From: Paenibacillus_AP thailandensis
Lineage (GTDB): Bacteria > Bacillota > Bacilli > Paenibacillales > Paenibacillaceae
Direction of reading: 5' to 3'
NCBI RefSeq assembly: GCF_042685365.1
Contig: NZ_JBHUMY010000007.1
Coordinates: 186,001-250,000, forward strand
Length of the DNA: 64,000 bases
Position 1 is the first letter of the stretch, and each line of letters starts with the position of its first letter. A program made the position numbers and the translations under genes. Shown here in pieces: positions 34,265 through 43,206 of the stretch. The notes beneath the pieces were generated by a model. The model was not told the DNA's origin, made no database searches, and saw only the letters and a list, made by a program, of their open reading frames with translations.

Positions 34265-36559
34265 TTACCCGGCCTTGTGCGTTTCCCGGTATTGCCCGGG
34301 CGTCGTCCCGACGATTTTTTTGAAAGAGCGGATAAAGCTCGACGTGTTGGAGAAACCGGCCTGCCGCGATACTTCATCCAGCGTCTGATTCGTCTCCCGC
34401 AGCAGCCGGGCGGATTTCTGGATGCGCAGCCAATCGATATATTCCTTGAAGTTTTGCCCGAACGTCTTCTTGAAATAATGGCTGAAGTTGGACGGCGACA
34501 TATGGAAATGATCCGCGATAAGCTGCAGCGAAAAGTCGGGCTCCATCCCTCTCCGCTCGATAAAATGCACGATTTCGTCCCGGGAGACGCTGCGGGAAGG
34601 CGGCAGCGTGCTCCGAATAACGTCGCACAGCTTGCCGCAGCTGTCCCTTATAATTCCGGCCATCTGCTCGATCGTATACCGATGCTGGAAGGCCGCGTCC
34701 GTCAGACGGAGCAAGCCGGCGTCGTCTTGGCTGAACCGGTGCAAGCCGTTCAGAATGGCGCTTACGGCATTCAAATAGACGCTCCTCACCATATGCGGCG
34801 GCGCTCCTTCGCTGCCCATGCAGCCGATAATCCGCTCCACGACGGATTTGACGGAGGCGACGTCGTTTTTAAGGATCGACAGCTCCAGCGATTGGAGCAG
34901 CTCGGCGACGTACGATACCGTTCCCGCCTTCGGGGCTTCCATCTCGTCGAACGGAAGCACCCGGCATTCGCGGCGGAGGCGCAGCTGCTCGGATGCGCGC
35001 AGCGCCTGCAAATAAGCCAAATGAACCGCTTCCGCCGATTCGGGCGCGCCCGGAATTCCGGCCCCGATAAACGACCGCATGCCGAGGTCCTCCTCCAGCT
35101 CCCGCCGAACGGCGTCCAAATAAGCTTTAACGGGAAAATCGGGCTCGCAGGAGCCGATAAAGACCATTTCCTGATTGTAAATGCTCTTGAAATAATAGCC
35201 CTGCAGCCCTTCCGTCAACCTCTCTTCGATAATCCGGAGCTTATTCGCCGCATCGCAAAACGTCCGGCCGCCGGCCCCGCCTCCGTCGTCCGTATCGGTT
35301 GCTTCAATGGATAAAACCGCGACAACCATGGACGGATACGGAAACGTCACGCCGTAGCCCTGCGCATCCTTGCGAAAGTCTTCCCAGGCTTGAACCTTTC
35401 CGCTTACAAGCTCAAACAGCAAATTGTCGCGCATAATCGGAAGCGTCCGTTTCACCTTCTCATCCAGCGTGCTGTTGACGGAAACCAGCTCGCCGAGCGC
35501 ATAGCGGATCGTTTCGATTTCGTTCAGCGTCTTGCGTTCCGCAGGCTCGAACAGCTTAACGGCAAAGTCGACCAGCCCTTTGATCGGGTGATAGTTTTTC
35601 CGGATGGAAACGTAAATGATGAGCAGCTCGAGCAGCAGCATCAGCCCGATCAGCAGCACCGTGTTCCGCTGAATCGTTTGGATGCCCTCGATCGTTTTCG
35701 TCACCGGCAGCATGCTGACGTACTGCCACCCGTTTTTGTCCGACAGCGAAGACGAGACGATATAGGACTTGCCGTTCAGCCGATAGATGCCCGAACCCTC
35801 GGTTCCTTCCTTCAAGCCGGAGACGACGCCGCGAAATTCGTCCATAGCGCCGTAATCCGTCTCCCGCGAGGACAACAGCCGATTGCCCTGACCGTCAAAA
35901 ATAAAAAAATCTCCCGTATAGTTCTCGGACAACGAATTCATCATACGTATGATCGTTTCCTCGCGCACCATAATGAGAACCGCTCCAGGAGGGTCGTAAC
36001 CTCCGACCGGCAGCGGAAGAGCAAACGTCAGCATGCGGACGCGGTTGCTCCCCGGAATAATGACGTTTTCCACCGGACGGACAAGCGGCGCTTCCAGCGA
36101 TTTAAGCGTGTCGAACATTTCCCGGTGCGGCCAGTTTTCATAATAATAGCCGATCCCGGGTTTATCGAAGTCGTCGATACTGTAAGCGCTTCCCGTTTTG
36201 GCGAACAAATAACCCGCGCTTTCGATATAAAGCAATGTATTATCGATAAAACCGTCCGTCGCGTTGTATTTGCGCATTTCGTTCGCGATCAGCACCCGCC
36301 CGTAATCGCTGTTGTCGTACATTTTGATTTCGCGGTTCTGCACAAGCTCGGACGGCAAATTGTAGACGTATCTGGTAAAGGTGTCCATCGACGCCATGAA
36401 CTGCTCCGTAATATGCGTGTTCCAGTCCATCTCCTGCCGCTTCACGACGGCCGTCGAATGAGGATAATAATAAACGAGTATGATCAAAACGGGGAACGCG
36501 AGGACGAGCATGTAAGAAGCAAGGAATTGGATCAATAAGCGATTCCGGCTTTTTTTCAC
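34265..36559 (-). CDS. Membrane-bound AraC-family regulator with extracellular sensor domain
   Basis: 764 residues. N-terminal helix near 9-30, an extracellular Cache-like domain to about residue 290, a second helix (NTVLLIGLMLLLELLIIYV), a cytoplasmic middle region, and a C-terminal double AraC helix-turn-helix in the last ~100 residues (FSLQLIADHFHMSPSNFSHYF; LDEVSRQAGFSNTSSFIRSF). This architecture is a one-protein alternative to YesM/YesN pairs, in which ligand outside the cell controls DNA binding inside. Its neighbours (LplABC-type transporter downstream, arabinanase upstream) are the likely targets. It has its own terminator. Confidence 0.9.
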   Translation of the reverse strand: MKKSRNRLLIQFLASYMLVLAFPVLIILVYYYPHSTAVVKRQEMDWNTHITEQFMASMDTFTRYVYNLPSELVQNREIKMYDNSDYGRVLIANEMRKYNATDGFIDNTLLYIESAGYLFAKTGSAYSIDDFDKPGIGYYYENWPHREMFDTLKSLEAPLVRPVENVIIPGSNRVRMLTFALPLPVGGYDPPGAVLIMVREETIIRMMNSLSENYTGDFFIFDGQGNRLLSSRETDYGAMDEFRGVVSGLKEGTEGSGIYRLNGKSYIVSSSLSDKNGWQYVSMLPVTKTIEGIQTIQRNTVLLIGLMLLLELLIIYVSIRKNYHPIKGLVDFAVKLFEPAERKTLNEIETIRYALGELVSVNSTLDEKVKRTLPIMRDNLLFELVSGKVQAWEDFRKDAQGYGVTFPYPSMVVAVLSIEATDTDDGGGAGGRTFCDAANKLRIIEERLTEGLQGYYFKSIYNQEMVFIGSCEPDFPVKAYLDAVRRELEEDLGMRSFIGAGIPGAPESAEAVHLAYLQALRASEQLRLRRECRVLPFDEMEAPKAGTVSYVAELLQSLELSILKNDVASVKSVVERIIGCMGSEGAPPHMVRSVYLNAVSAILNGLHRFSQDDAGLLRLTDAAFQHRYTIEQMAGIIRDSCGKLCDVIRSTLPPSRSVSRDEIVHFIERRGMEPDFSLQLIADHFHMSPSNFSHYFKKTFGQNFKEYIDWLRIQKSARLLRETNQTLDEVSRQAGFSNTSSFIRSFKKIVGTTPGQYRETHKAG

Positions 36560-36721
36560 GGGAAAGCCACCTTTCTCTTAACCGGCAATATCTGAATGCG
36601 GAAAGGACGGTGATGCTCGGAAACCTGATAATTAGTCCATATGCGATGCGATAGAAAGAAATTCTTCTTAAATCGTATGTCCATTATACCATTTGGGTAA
36701 GCGCCGGCATACCGCCGTGTG

Positions 36722-36766
36722 CAAAAAGCGGCACGGCATCCGTCAATAGACGGTGCCGCGCCGCTG
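36722..36766 (-). terminator. Intrinsic terminator after the arabinanase
   Basis: GCGGCACCGTC pairs with GACGG...TGCCG and ends in CTTTTTG on the minus strand, just downstream of the stop at 36788. Confidence 0.75.
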
Positions 36767-36787
36767 CCAAGCCCGTTCCGAAGCCGG

Positions 36788-37750
36788 TCAATAAGTCGGC
36801 CAGCCGGAGGAATCCCAATACAAATCGTTAATCAACAGCTTCGGAGTGCCGTTGTCGGTCGCGTCGTAGGCATGCCGCGCTATGACGCTTGTGCCGTATA
36901 CCGACTGGCCGCCCGGCCCTTTCCACACGCTGTTGCCGGCATCGAATATCGTTCCGCCGCCGTTCATCATATTGACCCCGTTTTTATCCAGGTAGGGTCC
37001 CGTAATGCTCTTCGATTGACCGACGACGATTTTGTAGGTACTGTTGACGCCTTGGCAGCAGTTGTCGATCGACGCAAACATCGTATAAACGCCGTTCCGG
37101 TATACGATATAGGCGCCTTCGATTCCGTTCGAGCGCTTTGCGATGGAATAGATCGTTCCCGTCGGCTTCATCGTCGTTTTGTCCAGACGCGTAATTTTAA
37201 TGCCGTCGAACCACGAACCGAACGCAAGCCAAGGATCGCCGTTCGCGTCGATGACCAGGTTCGGGTCGATGGCGTTGTAGGAGGTGGAAGAATTGGATCG
37301 GATGACGAGCCCGTGGTCGACCCAATCGCCTTGTATGATCGAAGTGGCCGACATCAGGCCGATCGCCGATGTATTCGAGCCGAACGTGGAGATGGAGTAA
37401 TAAAGCCATACTTTGCCGTTGTACGTCTTGACGTCGGGAGCCCACACGTCGTTATAGGTCTGGTTCGGAACGTACGTGCTCCACCAGGAGAGCGGCTGGC
37501 TGAAGATCGGCACTCCCGTATTCCAGGTGGTGCCGCCGTTTAACGAATACGAAACGGGAAGGCCGGAACCCGTCGCGAAATTCCACCAAATATCTCCTTC
37601 CTTAATGATGGAAGGGTCGTGAGTGACGATAGCGCCGTTTAAATTCCAGAACGCCGCATAGCTTTTGCCCGGAACGGCGGCGGACATGCCGAGCAATAAC
37701 GAGACCGCCGCGAAGATCGAAATCCATTGCTTAAACCTTGCTTTCATCAT
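36788..37750 (-). CDS. abnA: Secreted endo-alpha-1,5-L-arabinanase (GH43)
   Basis: 320 residues from the chosen start. A Sec signal peptide covers about the first 32 residues (AAVSLLLGMSAAVPGKSYAA). The five-bladed GH43 catalytic core shows the three carboxylates: general base Asp45 (THDPSI), modulator Asp162 (AIDPNL) and acid Glu211 (IEGAY). There is no carbohydrate-binding module, and the length fits a single-domain AbnA. It cuts arabinan side chains of pectin outside the cell. Two ATG codons (37745-37750) follow GAGGAGG. A cre box and a palindrome lie upstream. Confidence 0.9.
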   Translation of the reverse strand: MMKARFKQWISIFAAVSLLLGMSAAVPGKSYAAFWNLNGAIVTHDPSIIKEGDIWWNFATGSGLPVSYSLNGGTTWNTGVPIFSQPLSWWSTYVPNQTYNDVWAPDVKTYNGKVWLYYSISTFGSNTSAIGLMSATSIIQGDWVDHGLVIRSNSSTSYNAIDPNLVIDANGDPWLAFGSWFDGIKITRLDKTTMKPTGTIYSIAKRSNGIEGAYIVYRNGVYTMFASIDNCCQGVNSTYKIVVGQSKSITGPYLDKNGVNMMNGGGTIFDAGNSVWKGPGGQSVYGTSVIARHAYDATDNGTPKLLINDLYWDSSGWPTY

Positions 37751-37847
37751 TTTGCCTCCTCGTTTCAATCGTTTTTTTGTTCCGCTAAGCCTTATCATCA
37801 AAGCTTTTGCCTGCCGCTACATAGGCATCCCCCCTTTCGATTCAAAA

Positions 37848-37863
37848 TTAACATAAATGTTAA
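37848..37863. promoter_or_regulatory. Candidate operator upstream of abnA
   Basis: TTAACAT-AA-ATGTTAA, a perfect 7-bp inverted repeat about 98 bp upstream of the arabinanase start. A dimeric regulator could bind here. It is not the usual AraR box. Confidence 0.35.
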
Positions 37864-37967
37864 TCATTCCATAAACCGAATCGAAAAGAGGAGGACGGGT
37901 GGAAATTAAACGAACAAACCCTCTTTTCTATGTCATACTGCTTCAAGTTTCAAGCATCAAGCAAATA

Positions 37968-37981
37968 AGATAGCGCTTACA
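37968..37981 (-). promoter_or_regulatory. cre box upstream of abnA
   Basis: Minus-strand TGTAAGCGCTATCT matches the CcpA consensus at 13 of 14 positions, about 220 bp upstream of the arabinanase start. Confidence 0.55.
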
Positions 37982-38078
37982 TTTGTATATTCACGAATAT
38001 ATTAATTTATTTACAATGTACTGTCAAAAATTTTTTTGACGGATTTATCCAGCGGGTTCGGGCTTGCTTATTACCTTC

Positions 38079-38130
38079 CAAAAAATAAAAAACCGGCCCC
38101 GCCGTTCCTTGTTCGGAACAAGCGGAGCCG
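38079..38130 (-). terminator. Intrinsic terminator after the DinB-like gene
   Basis: GGCTCCGC and GTTCC pair with GGAAC and GCGGGGCC on the minus strand, followed by TTTTTTATTTTTT. Confidence 0.85.
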
Positions 38131-38151
38131 CCTTGGCAGCGAAATCGCGGG

Positions 38152-38616
38152 CTATGCGGAGCGGTGAATAAAAAACGGAACCTTTTCGATGCCCGCCGCT
38201 CTGGCGTATGTAAACAGCTGGCCTTTATGGTGGATTTCATGCTCCTTGGCCATATCAAGCATGGCCGCTCCCGGCATTTTCATCCCGTTGAAGTCTACGA
38301 TGTCATCCAGCTGTTCCGGCGCGATGCTTTCAAGAAGAGCCTTCGTTTCTTCGGTCTGCTCTTTGACGATCGCGCGCAGCTCCTCGACGGAAGAAGCCTT
38401 TTGAGGAGGAGCCGACGAAGGCGTATAAGAGCCCGTCTTGACGATTTTGACGAACATTAACGTCGCTCCCGAAACATGCTGCGCCAGCTCGGCGAACGAC
38501 ATTCCTTTCTCCCAAGGCTTATAGCTCAATTGTTCGTCGGAAACGACGTCTAGAAGGTCGAGAAGAGCTTCGCGATGGCTGAGCCACCCTGCAACATAAG
38601 CTTGAATCTTCGACAT
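38152..38616 (-). CDS. DinB-family (YfiT-like) metalloprotein
   Basis: 154 residues, four-helix-bundle DinB fold. The conserved metal triad is visible as His47 (LAQHVSG), His126 and His130 (EHEIHHKGQL). Family members are DNA-damage-induced proteins or thiol-dependent transferases; which applies here is unknown. It is monocistronic, with a strong terminator. Confidence 0.85.
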   Translation of the reverse strand: MSKIQAYVAGWLSHREALLDLLDVVSDEQLSYKPWEKGMSFAELAQHVSGATLMFVKIVKTGSYTPSSAPPQKASSVEELRAIVKEQTEETKALLESIAPEQLDDIVDFNGMKMPGAAMLDMAKEHEIHHKGQLFTYARAAGIEKVPFFIHRSA

Positions 38617-38812
38617 TATGGATCAACTCCTATTCGAATGGTCGTGTGACGCATATCATGCCGCCATCTTCATTGTAAAGCAACGGGCCTTTCCATCTCA
38701 ACATTCCCCCTCTTGCAGATGCTGCCGGCAGCCTCCCGCTTCTCTTTCTTAAATCCCGGTTTCCCGTAAAATCGGCGGGCTTCCTTACGGTTTTCTCCCG
38801 ATACGAACTCTA

Positions 38813-40183
38813 TCAATGGGCATTCCCTTTTAGCGGAAAACGCGTCACGAACGCCGTTTCCTCCTCCGAGCTGCGTACGGAAATCGTGCCGCTATGCCGC
38901 TCTACGATTGTCCTGGCAATGGCAAGGCCAAGCCCCGTACCGCCCGTGTCCTTGGAACGGGACGGGTCGACGCGGTAAAACCGGTCGAACAGGAAAGGCA
39001 AATCCCGCTCCGGAATCGGCTCGCCGAAATTGACGACCTCGGCTACGGCTTCGCCGCCCTCCTCCCGCAGCCGGACGACCACCTTGCCCCCGTCCCGCCC
39101 GTAACGGATGGCGTTCGAAATCAAGTTCTCGTACGCCCGGACGAGCCGGTTGCCGTCCGCCGCGATGCGCAGCAGCCGGTCGCTTGCGATTACCGTCCCC
39201 TCCATGTCCGCCGCCTTGAGAGCCGGCACGAATTCCTCCATCGGCTGCTTGCAGAAGCCGTTTAATTCAAGCTCGGCAAGCTCAAGCGGCATGCCGTTCG
39301 ACAGCCTCGTATAATCGAACAGGTCGTCGATCAGCCGTTTGAGGCTAAGCGATTTGTCATAGGCGATGCCCGCATAGCTGCGCAGCTCCTCCTCGTCTTT
39401 GTAACGGCCGTTCGCAATCAGCTCGAGAAAGCCCAGAATGGAAGTGAGCGGCGTCCGCAAATCGTGGGAAACGCCCGTAATGAGATCGTTTTTCGTCTTT
39501 TCGGCCAGACGTTCCTCCTCCATCGTTTCGGCCAGCTTGCGGCTCATCCGGTTGATGTTATGCGCCACTTCCCCGAGCTCGTCCGCGGACCGTACCGCGA
39601 TACGGCGCTCGAGACGCCCCTCTCCGATCAGCTGCAAGCCTCGCGTAATTTCCTTTAAGTAACGGATGATCTGGTCGCTCAACAGAAAGAACAGGACGAG
39701 AAAGATTACGCTCCCGATTCCGGCCAGAATCGGAAGCTCCCCGATGCGGTCGACCTGCGGCCGGATCCATCCCGCCAGCGCCTCGTTTCGCTTCAGCAGC
39801 AGCGAGCCGGTTGCGCGAATCGCCCACAGCAGGACAATCGTTACCGCAACGCTGCAAAAAAACGCAAAAACCAGCTTCCACCGCAGCGTTCGCAGCGGAG
39901 GGAGCCCTTGACGTTTATCGGCGAAACGGAACGGAACGGAGGCAAGGCGGCGGCCGAAATAAACGATTCCGGCAAAAAATACGGCGAATAGCGTTGCCCC
40001 GGCTATAAGCATAAGCGCATCGGTCCCGATCGATTCGCTCACCCTTGCCCTGAGTTCCCGGTACGGTTCGAACGCAAGCAGGAAGGACCGGACGAACCAG
40101 CGCATGAAAAGGATGGCGACGGCGGCCAGCGACAAGCTGGCCATTACAACGGAGAACAGCCTCCAGCCCGGTATCCGTCTCAT
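38813..40183 (-). CDS. Two-component sensor histidine kinase (HAMP, HisKA)
   Basis: 456 residues. Three or four N-terminal hydrophobic segments (about 10-30, 54-74, 98-117, 148-168), then HAMP, a HisKA domain with the phospho-acceptor His in SHDLRTPLTSILGFLE, and a complete ATPase domain (ENLISNAIRYG; DTGGTGLGLAIARTIV). The ATG overlaps the stop of the regulator gene (40180-40183), so the pair was once a normal OmpR-type system. That regulator now lacks its receiver, so this kinase has no cognate receiver in the window. Confidence 0.92.
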   Translation of the reverse strand: MRRIPGWRLFSVVMASLSLAAVAILFMRWFVRSFLLAFEPYRELRARVSESIGTDALMLIAGATLFAVFFAGIVYFGRRLASVPFRFADKRQGLPPLRTLRWKLVFAFFCSVAVTIVLLWAIRATGSLLLKRNEALAGWIRPQVDRIGELPILAGIGSVIFLVLFFLLSDQIIRYLKEITRGLQLIGEGRLERRIAVRSADELGEVAHNINRMSRKLAETMEEERLAEKTKNDLITGVSHDLRTPLTSILGFLELIANGRYKDEEELRSYAGIAYDKSLSLKRLIDDLFDYTRLSNGMPLELAELELNGFCKQPMEEFVPALKAADMEGTVIASDRLLRIAADGNRLVRAYENLISNAIRYGRDGGKVVVRLREEGGEAVAEVVNFGEPIPERDLPFLFDRFYRVDPSRSKDTGGTGLGLAIARTIVERHSGTISVRSSEEETAFVTRFPLKGNAH

Positions 40184-40537
40184 AACGCTTCCATTTTATA
40201 GCCGATGCCCCATACCGTCTTAATGAACTTCGGATTTTGCGAATCCTTTTCGATCTTTTCGCGGAGCTTGCGAATATGGACCATCACGGTGTTTTTGGAT
40301 TCCATAAAAGGTTCGTTCCAAACGGCCTCGTAGATTCGTTCCGTGCTCAGCACAATGCCGCGGTTGACGGCAAGCAGCTCCAGGATGGCAAATTCCCGCG
40401 GCGTAAGACGGACCTCTTCTTGATCTACGGTTACGGTATGCGTAGCCGTATTGATCACCAGATCGTCCACGACGAGCTCGTGCTCGTTCCGGGCTTCCGT
40501 CTTATGCACGCCCAAGCGCTTATAGCGCCTGATAAAA
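40180..40537 (-). pseudogene. Remnant of OmpR-family response regulator (DNA-binding domain only)
   Basis: Only the linker and winged-helix domain remain: IRRYKRLG, then VRLTPREFAILELLAVNRG, VHIRKLREKIE and VWGIGYKMEAL. The ~115-residue receiver that should precede RRYKRLG is missing. Upstream bases instead belong to an acyltransferase gene in another frame, so the 5' part was lost by deletion. A GTG inside the linker (LGVHK) could start a free DNA-binding domain, but I see no good ribosome binding site. Confidence 0.8.
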
Positions 40538-40879
40538 GACGATTTGCTGAAGCGCGAAATAGAAAATCGAAAAGAGCAAATACGGCAGCAAAATGTACAG
40601 AAGCCGTTTGCGGTAAAACGATGCGACAAGCGCCCGGTCAAGCGGCCTGCCGTAATAATTGTAAAACAACGCGAAGCTGCTCAAAAAAATAAAGGTCGGC
40701 GTCCCGTATTTCATGAATATATTGAAAAAATTATAAACGAAATAGAGACGGGACCCCGTCATGTCCGCCGTCGCGAACGAAGTGGAATGGACCGATAGGA
40801 CGCCGAGAATCGCCATGCCCCGAAGCAGCTGAAGCTCCGGAAGCTTTGGCCGCTTTGCGGCGCCGTTGATTGTAGTCAT
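40520..40879 (-). pseudogene. N-terminal remnant of an acyltransferase-3 (OafA/YrhL-like) membrane protein
   Basis: 119 codons with the family start LPELQLLRGMAILGVLSVHS, containing the conserved RG and the His expected in the first helix, then helices to YLLFSIFYFALQQIV. Family members run to 350-600 residues. The frame stops seven codons after entering regulator sequence. The start itself looks intact, so a short membrane fragment may still be made. Confidence 0.75.
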
Positions 40880-40990
40880 GGATGTTCCCCCTTAGAAGAT
40901 CGTTAACGTCTTCTATTAAAAAGGAAACATCTTAACGGACGGCGCCGCTTTTTATGAATAAACAATTAACACTTTCTTAAGATATGCCGT

Positions 40991-42109
40991 CTATTTGACT
41001 TGTCCCATCGCGCCGACACGCAGCTGAACGGAAACGTTAAACTCCGCGCGGGAAATTTCTTCTTCCCATTCGTCCTGCACCGCTTTGAACCGCGAATACT
41101 CGAAAGCCCTGGCGTATAGGCCAAATCCGACGGGGTCGATTTTATGCTTTTGAATCTTTTTGAGCATTTTTTCGATTTGCAGCTTCATTTGTTCGCCCAG
41201 CTTGTCGCCGAGTTCTTTATGGTCTTGCATTAAATCGAATTCGAAAAGATTCTCGGTCAGGTTGACGATCGATTTCACGCGAATATCGAACCGGAACCGC
41301 CCGTTTTCGTAGGAAGTCTTGATCTTCGTCTTGTATGTCCCTACCGAGAAGCTAGCCCGGTCCATGGCGAAAGGCCCCCTCTTCTCCACTCCCGGCACGG
41401 CGTATGTCAAGCTGACGCCGGGATTGGCTACGCCTCTCAGCATCTGAAGCAGGACGCTTTCTTGATAGCCTAGCGATGCTTTATACCGGCCGTTTGAGGC
41501 CAGAAGGGCCGTCCCCGTCAGCAGCAGCTTTCCGTCTTTGATTTTCACCTCGGAGATGACCGGGGTGACCGCCCGGTCATTCACCTGCCGGTGAAAATCC
41601 TGGGCCGTTGTCTTCACCGTTATCGAGCGCATGCTCCCCGAATCAATCATCCCCCTCAAAAATACGGCAATCGGGGGCAGGTCCTTCGCTTGATAACGAA
41701 TCGCCTCGGATACCGGGCCATCCACCGCCACCATCCGGCCTGTTATCGTATTGCGCGGATCCCGAAACGTAACATCCAATATTTTAACTCAGTCGTCATA
41801 TTGAAGCATCTGTTTGCCGAGCAGCACCACCTGAAAGTTACGCCCTTGCACCGCCCCGGGAAACTGGGCGTCATGCCGGCTTCGGGTCTGCCGCAAGCTC
41901 TGGGCCGCGGCTCCCGCTTCCCGGCTTTTTTTCTGAATATCTCTGCTGAATACCGGCGCCGAAATATAGGAATGGAACTTATCGTCTTCGACGTCGAGGC
42001 CAAGGGCCAGCGGAACGGTCGCATCCTCCAAGCTGAGCTTGTCTCTGCAGCCCGCGAGCAGCATCATGCAAGCAATGCAGGCGGCCAGCACCTTTCCCGG
42101 AGCAGTCAT
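40991..42109 (-). pseudogene. gerC (GerAC-like germination lipoprotein) interrupted by an in-frame TGA
   Basis: Reading from the ATG at 42107-42109 (AAGGAG upstream) gives a lipoprotein signal with lipobox LLAGC and the Ger(x)C N-domain to QMLQYDD. Codon 107 is TGA (41789-41791). The same frame then continues VKILDVTFRDPRNTITGRM to a normal C-terminus at 40991. Total length of 372 codons fits GerAC. TGA is one base from TGG (Trp). It overlaps gerB by ATGA. The protein is either lost, truncated to 106 residues, or made by readthrough. Confidence 0.85.
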
Positions 42110-43206
42110 ATCGTCTTTCTCCTTTTTATCCGCGTATAGACAATCAAATAAGCAAGCAGGCATGCGGGCAGAACAAACTCGATCACAAAACCGACACCGT
42201 TCATATAGTTGTTCAAACGTTCGACCTCCATGAAGCTGGGTCTGTAAAAGACTACGCTGAGGAAAATGGCAACGCATAAAACGGCCAAATGGCGGCGTTC
42301 GTTCCCCTTGCCGAGCAGCCAAGCCGAACAATAGGACGCGATGTACATGGACGGAATCCATATGCAGGAAAATATAAACAGATAGAACGCGATGAACGGC
42401 ACCTCGACCCGCTCCATGAATCGAAATTCGATCGTCTTCATGATCGTAATGACGGGATTGTTGAAATCGGTAATTTCGTCCGGGCTGTAATAAACGAAAC
42501 AAATGAGCGTAATCGCCAAATAAGCGATGCAGCTAATCGTATTGGAAATAACGATGGCGGACGCGGCCTTCTGTTTCTTGACCAGATGCGGATAAAGAAA
42601 AAAAGCCAAAATAATCCCGAGCATCGGATATACCATCGTCTTTGCCGCCGACAGCACAGGGGCCACCCCCTCCTTAAAAACCGGCAGCAAGTTCAGCCAA
42701 TGCGCATAACGGAGCGTGGTTATATAGATTAACGGAACCCATAACGAAAGCAAGGCGACGATTTCGCTGTACCGGCCGAGCACCTGCAGGCCATGCTGAC
42801 CGATTTGAAAGGTCGGAATCAGCATGAGCAGCGTTAACAGGTACACGTACGTCGTAGGAAGCAGCCAAAGCTTGACGACAAGGCTTGAAATGATGTAGCC
42901 ATCGTAGCCCAAAATCAAGAAGTAAACAAAAAAAACGGCGGCTGCCGCTTTGGCGGCCCAAACTCCCATATAACGCTTGATCAAATCCAAAATAGTTCCG
43001 TCCGGGTTGTACGTCATGACCCGGACGATTGCAAGCGACGCAACCGTCGCGCCCGCCCAGCCGATCGGGATGGCCAGCCAGCCGTCCGTTCCCGCTTGCT
43101 TGGCCAAATCCCGCGGCAAGGAAAGAAAGCCGACGCTAATTTGAAACGTAGATATGACGAGGATATATTGAAGCGTAGATATCGGCCTGACGGCATAGCT
43201 TTTCAC
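42106..43206 (-). CDS. gerAB: Spore germination permease GerAB family
   Basis: 366-residue integral membrane protein with about ten helices (first at about 10-30, ISTLQYILVISTFQISVGFL), the nutrient-binding subunit of GerA-type germinant receptors in the spore inner membrane. The start is the GTG at 43204-43206, preceded by GGAGGGAGG and overlapping the gerAA stop (GTGA). The longer frame to 43227 begins inside the ribosome binding site. The downstream partner gerC carries a nonsense codon, so receptor assembly may be compromised. Confidence 0.88.
   Translation of the reverse strand: MKSYAVRPISTLQYILVISTFQISVGFLSLPRDLAKQAGTDGWLAIPIGWAGATVASLAIVRVMTYNPDGTILDLIKRYMGVWAAKAAAAVFFVYFLILGYDGYIISSLVVKLWLLPTTYVYLLTLLMLIPTFQIGQHGLQVLGRYSEIVALLSLWVPLIYITTLRYAHWLNLLPVFKEGVAPVLSAAKTMVYPMLGIILAFFLYPHLVKKQKAASAIVISNTISCIAYLAITLICFVYYSPDEITDFNNPVITIMKTIEFRFMERVEVPFIAFYLFIFSCIWIPSMYIASYCSAWLLGKGNERRHLAVLCVAIFLSVVFYRPSFMEVERLNNYMNGVGFVIEFVLPACLLAYLIVYTRIKRRKTI

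Larger units (their letters stand above)
37751..38151. other. Regulatory intergenic region of abnA
   Basis: 401 bp, strongly AT-rich in 37840-38040. It holds the palindrome at 37848-37863, the cre box at 37968-37981 and, at its right end, the terminator of the DinB-like gene. No coding frame is convincing. Confidence 0.6.

Noticed and set aside
41789..41791. Selenocysteine at the gerC TGA
   Set aside because: No obvious SECIS hairpin directly downstream, and Ger(x)C proteins are not known selenoproteins; Trp-to-stop is simpler.
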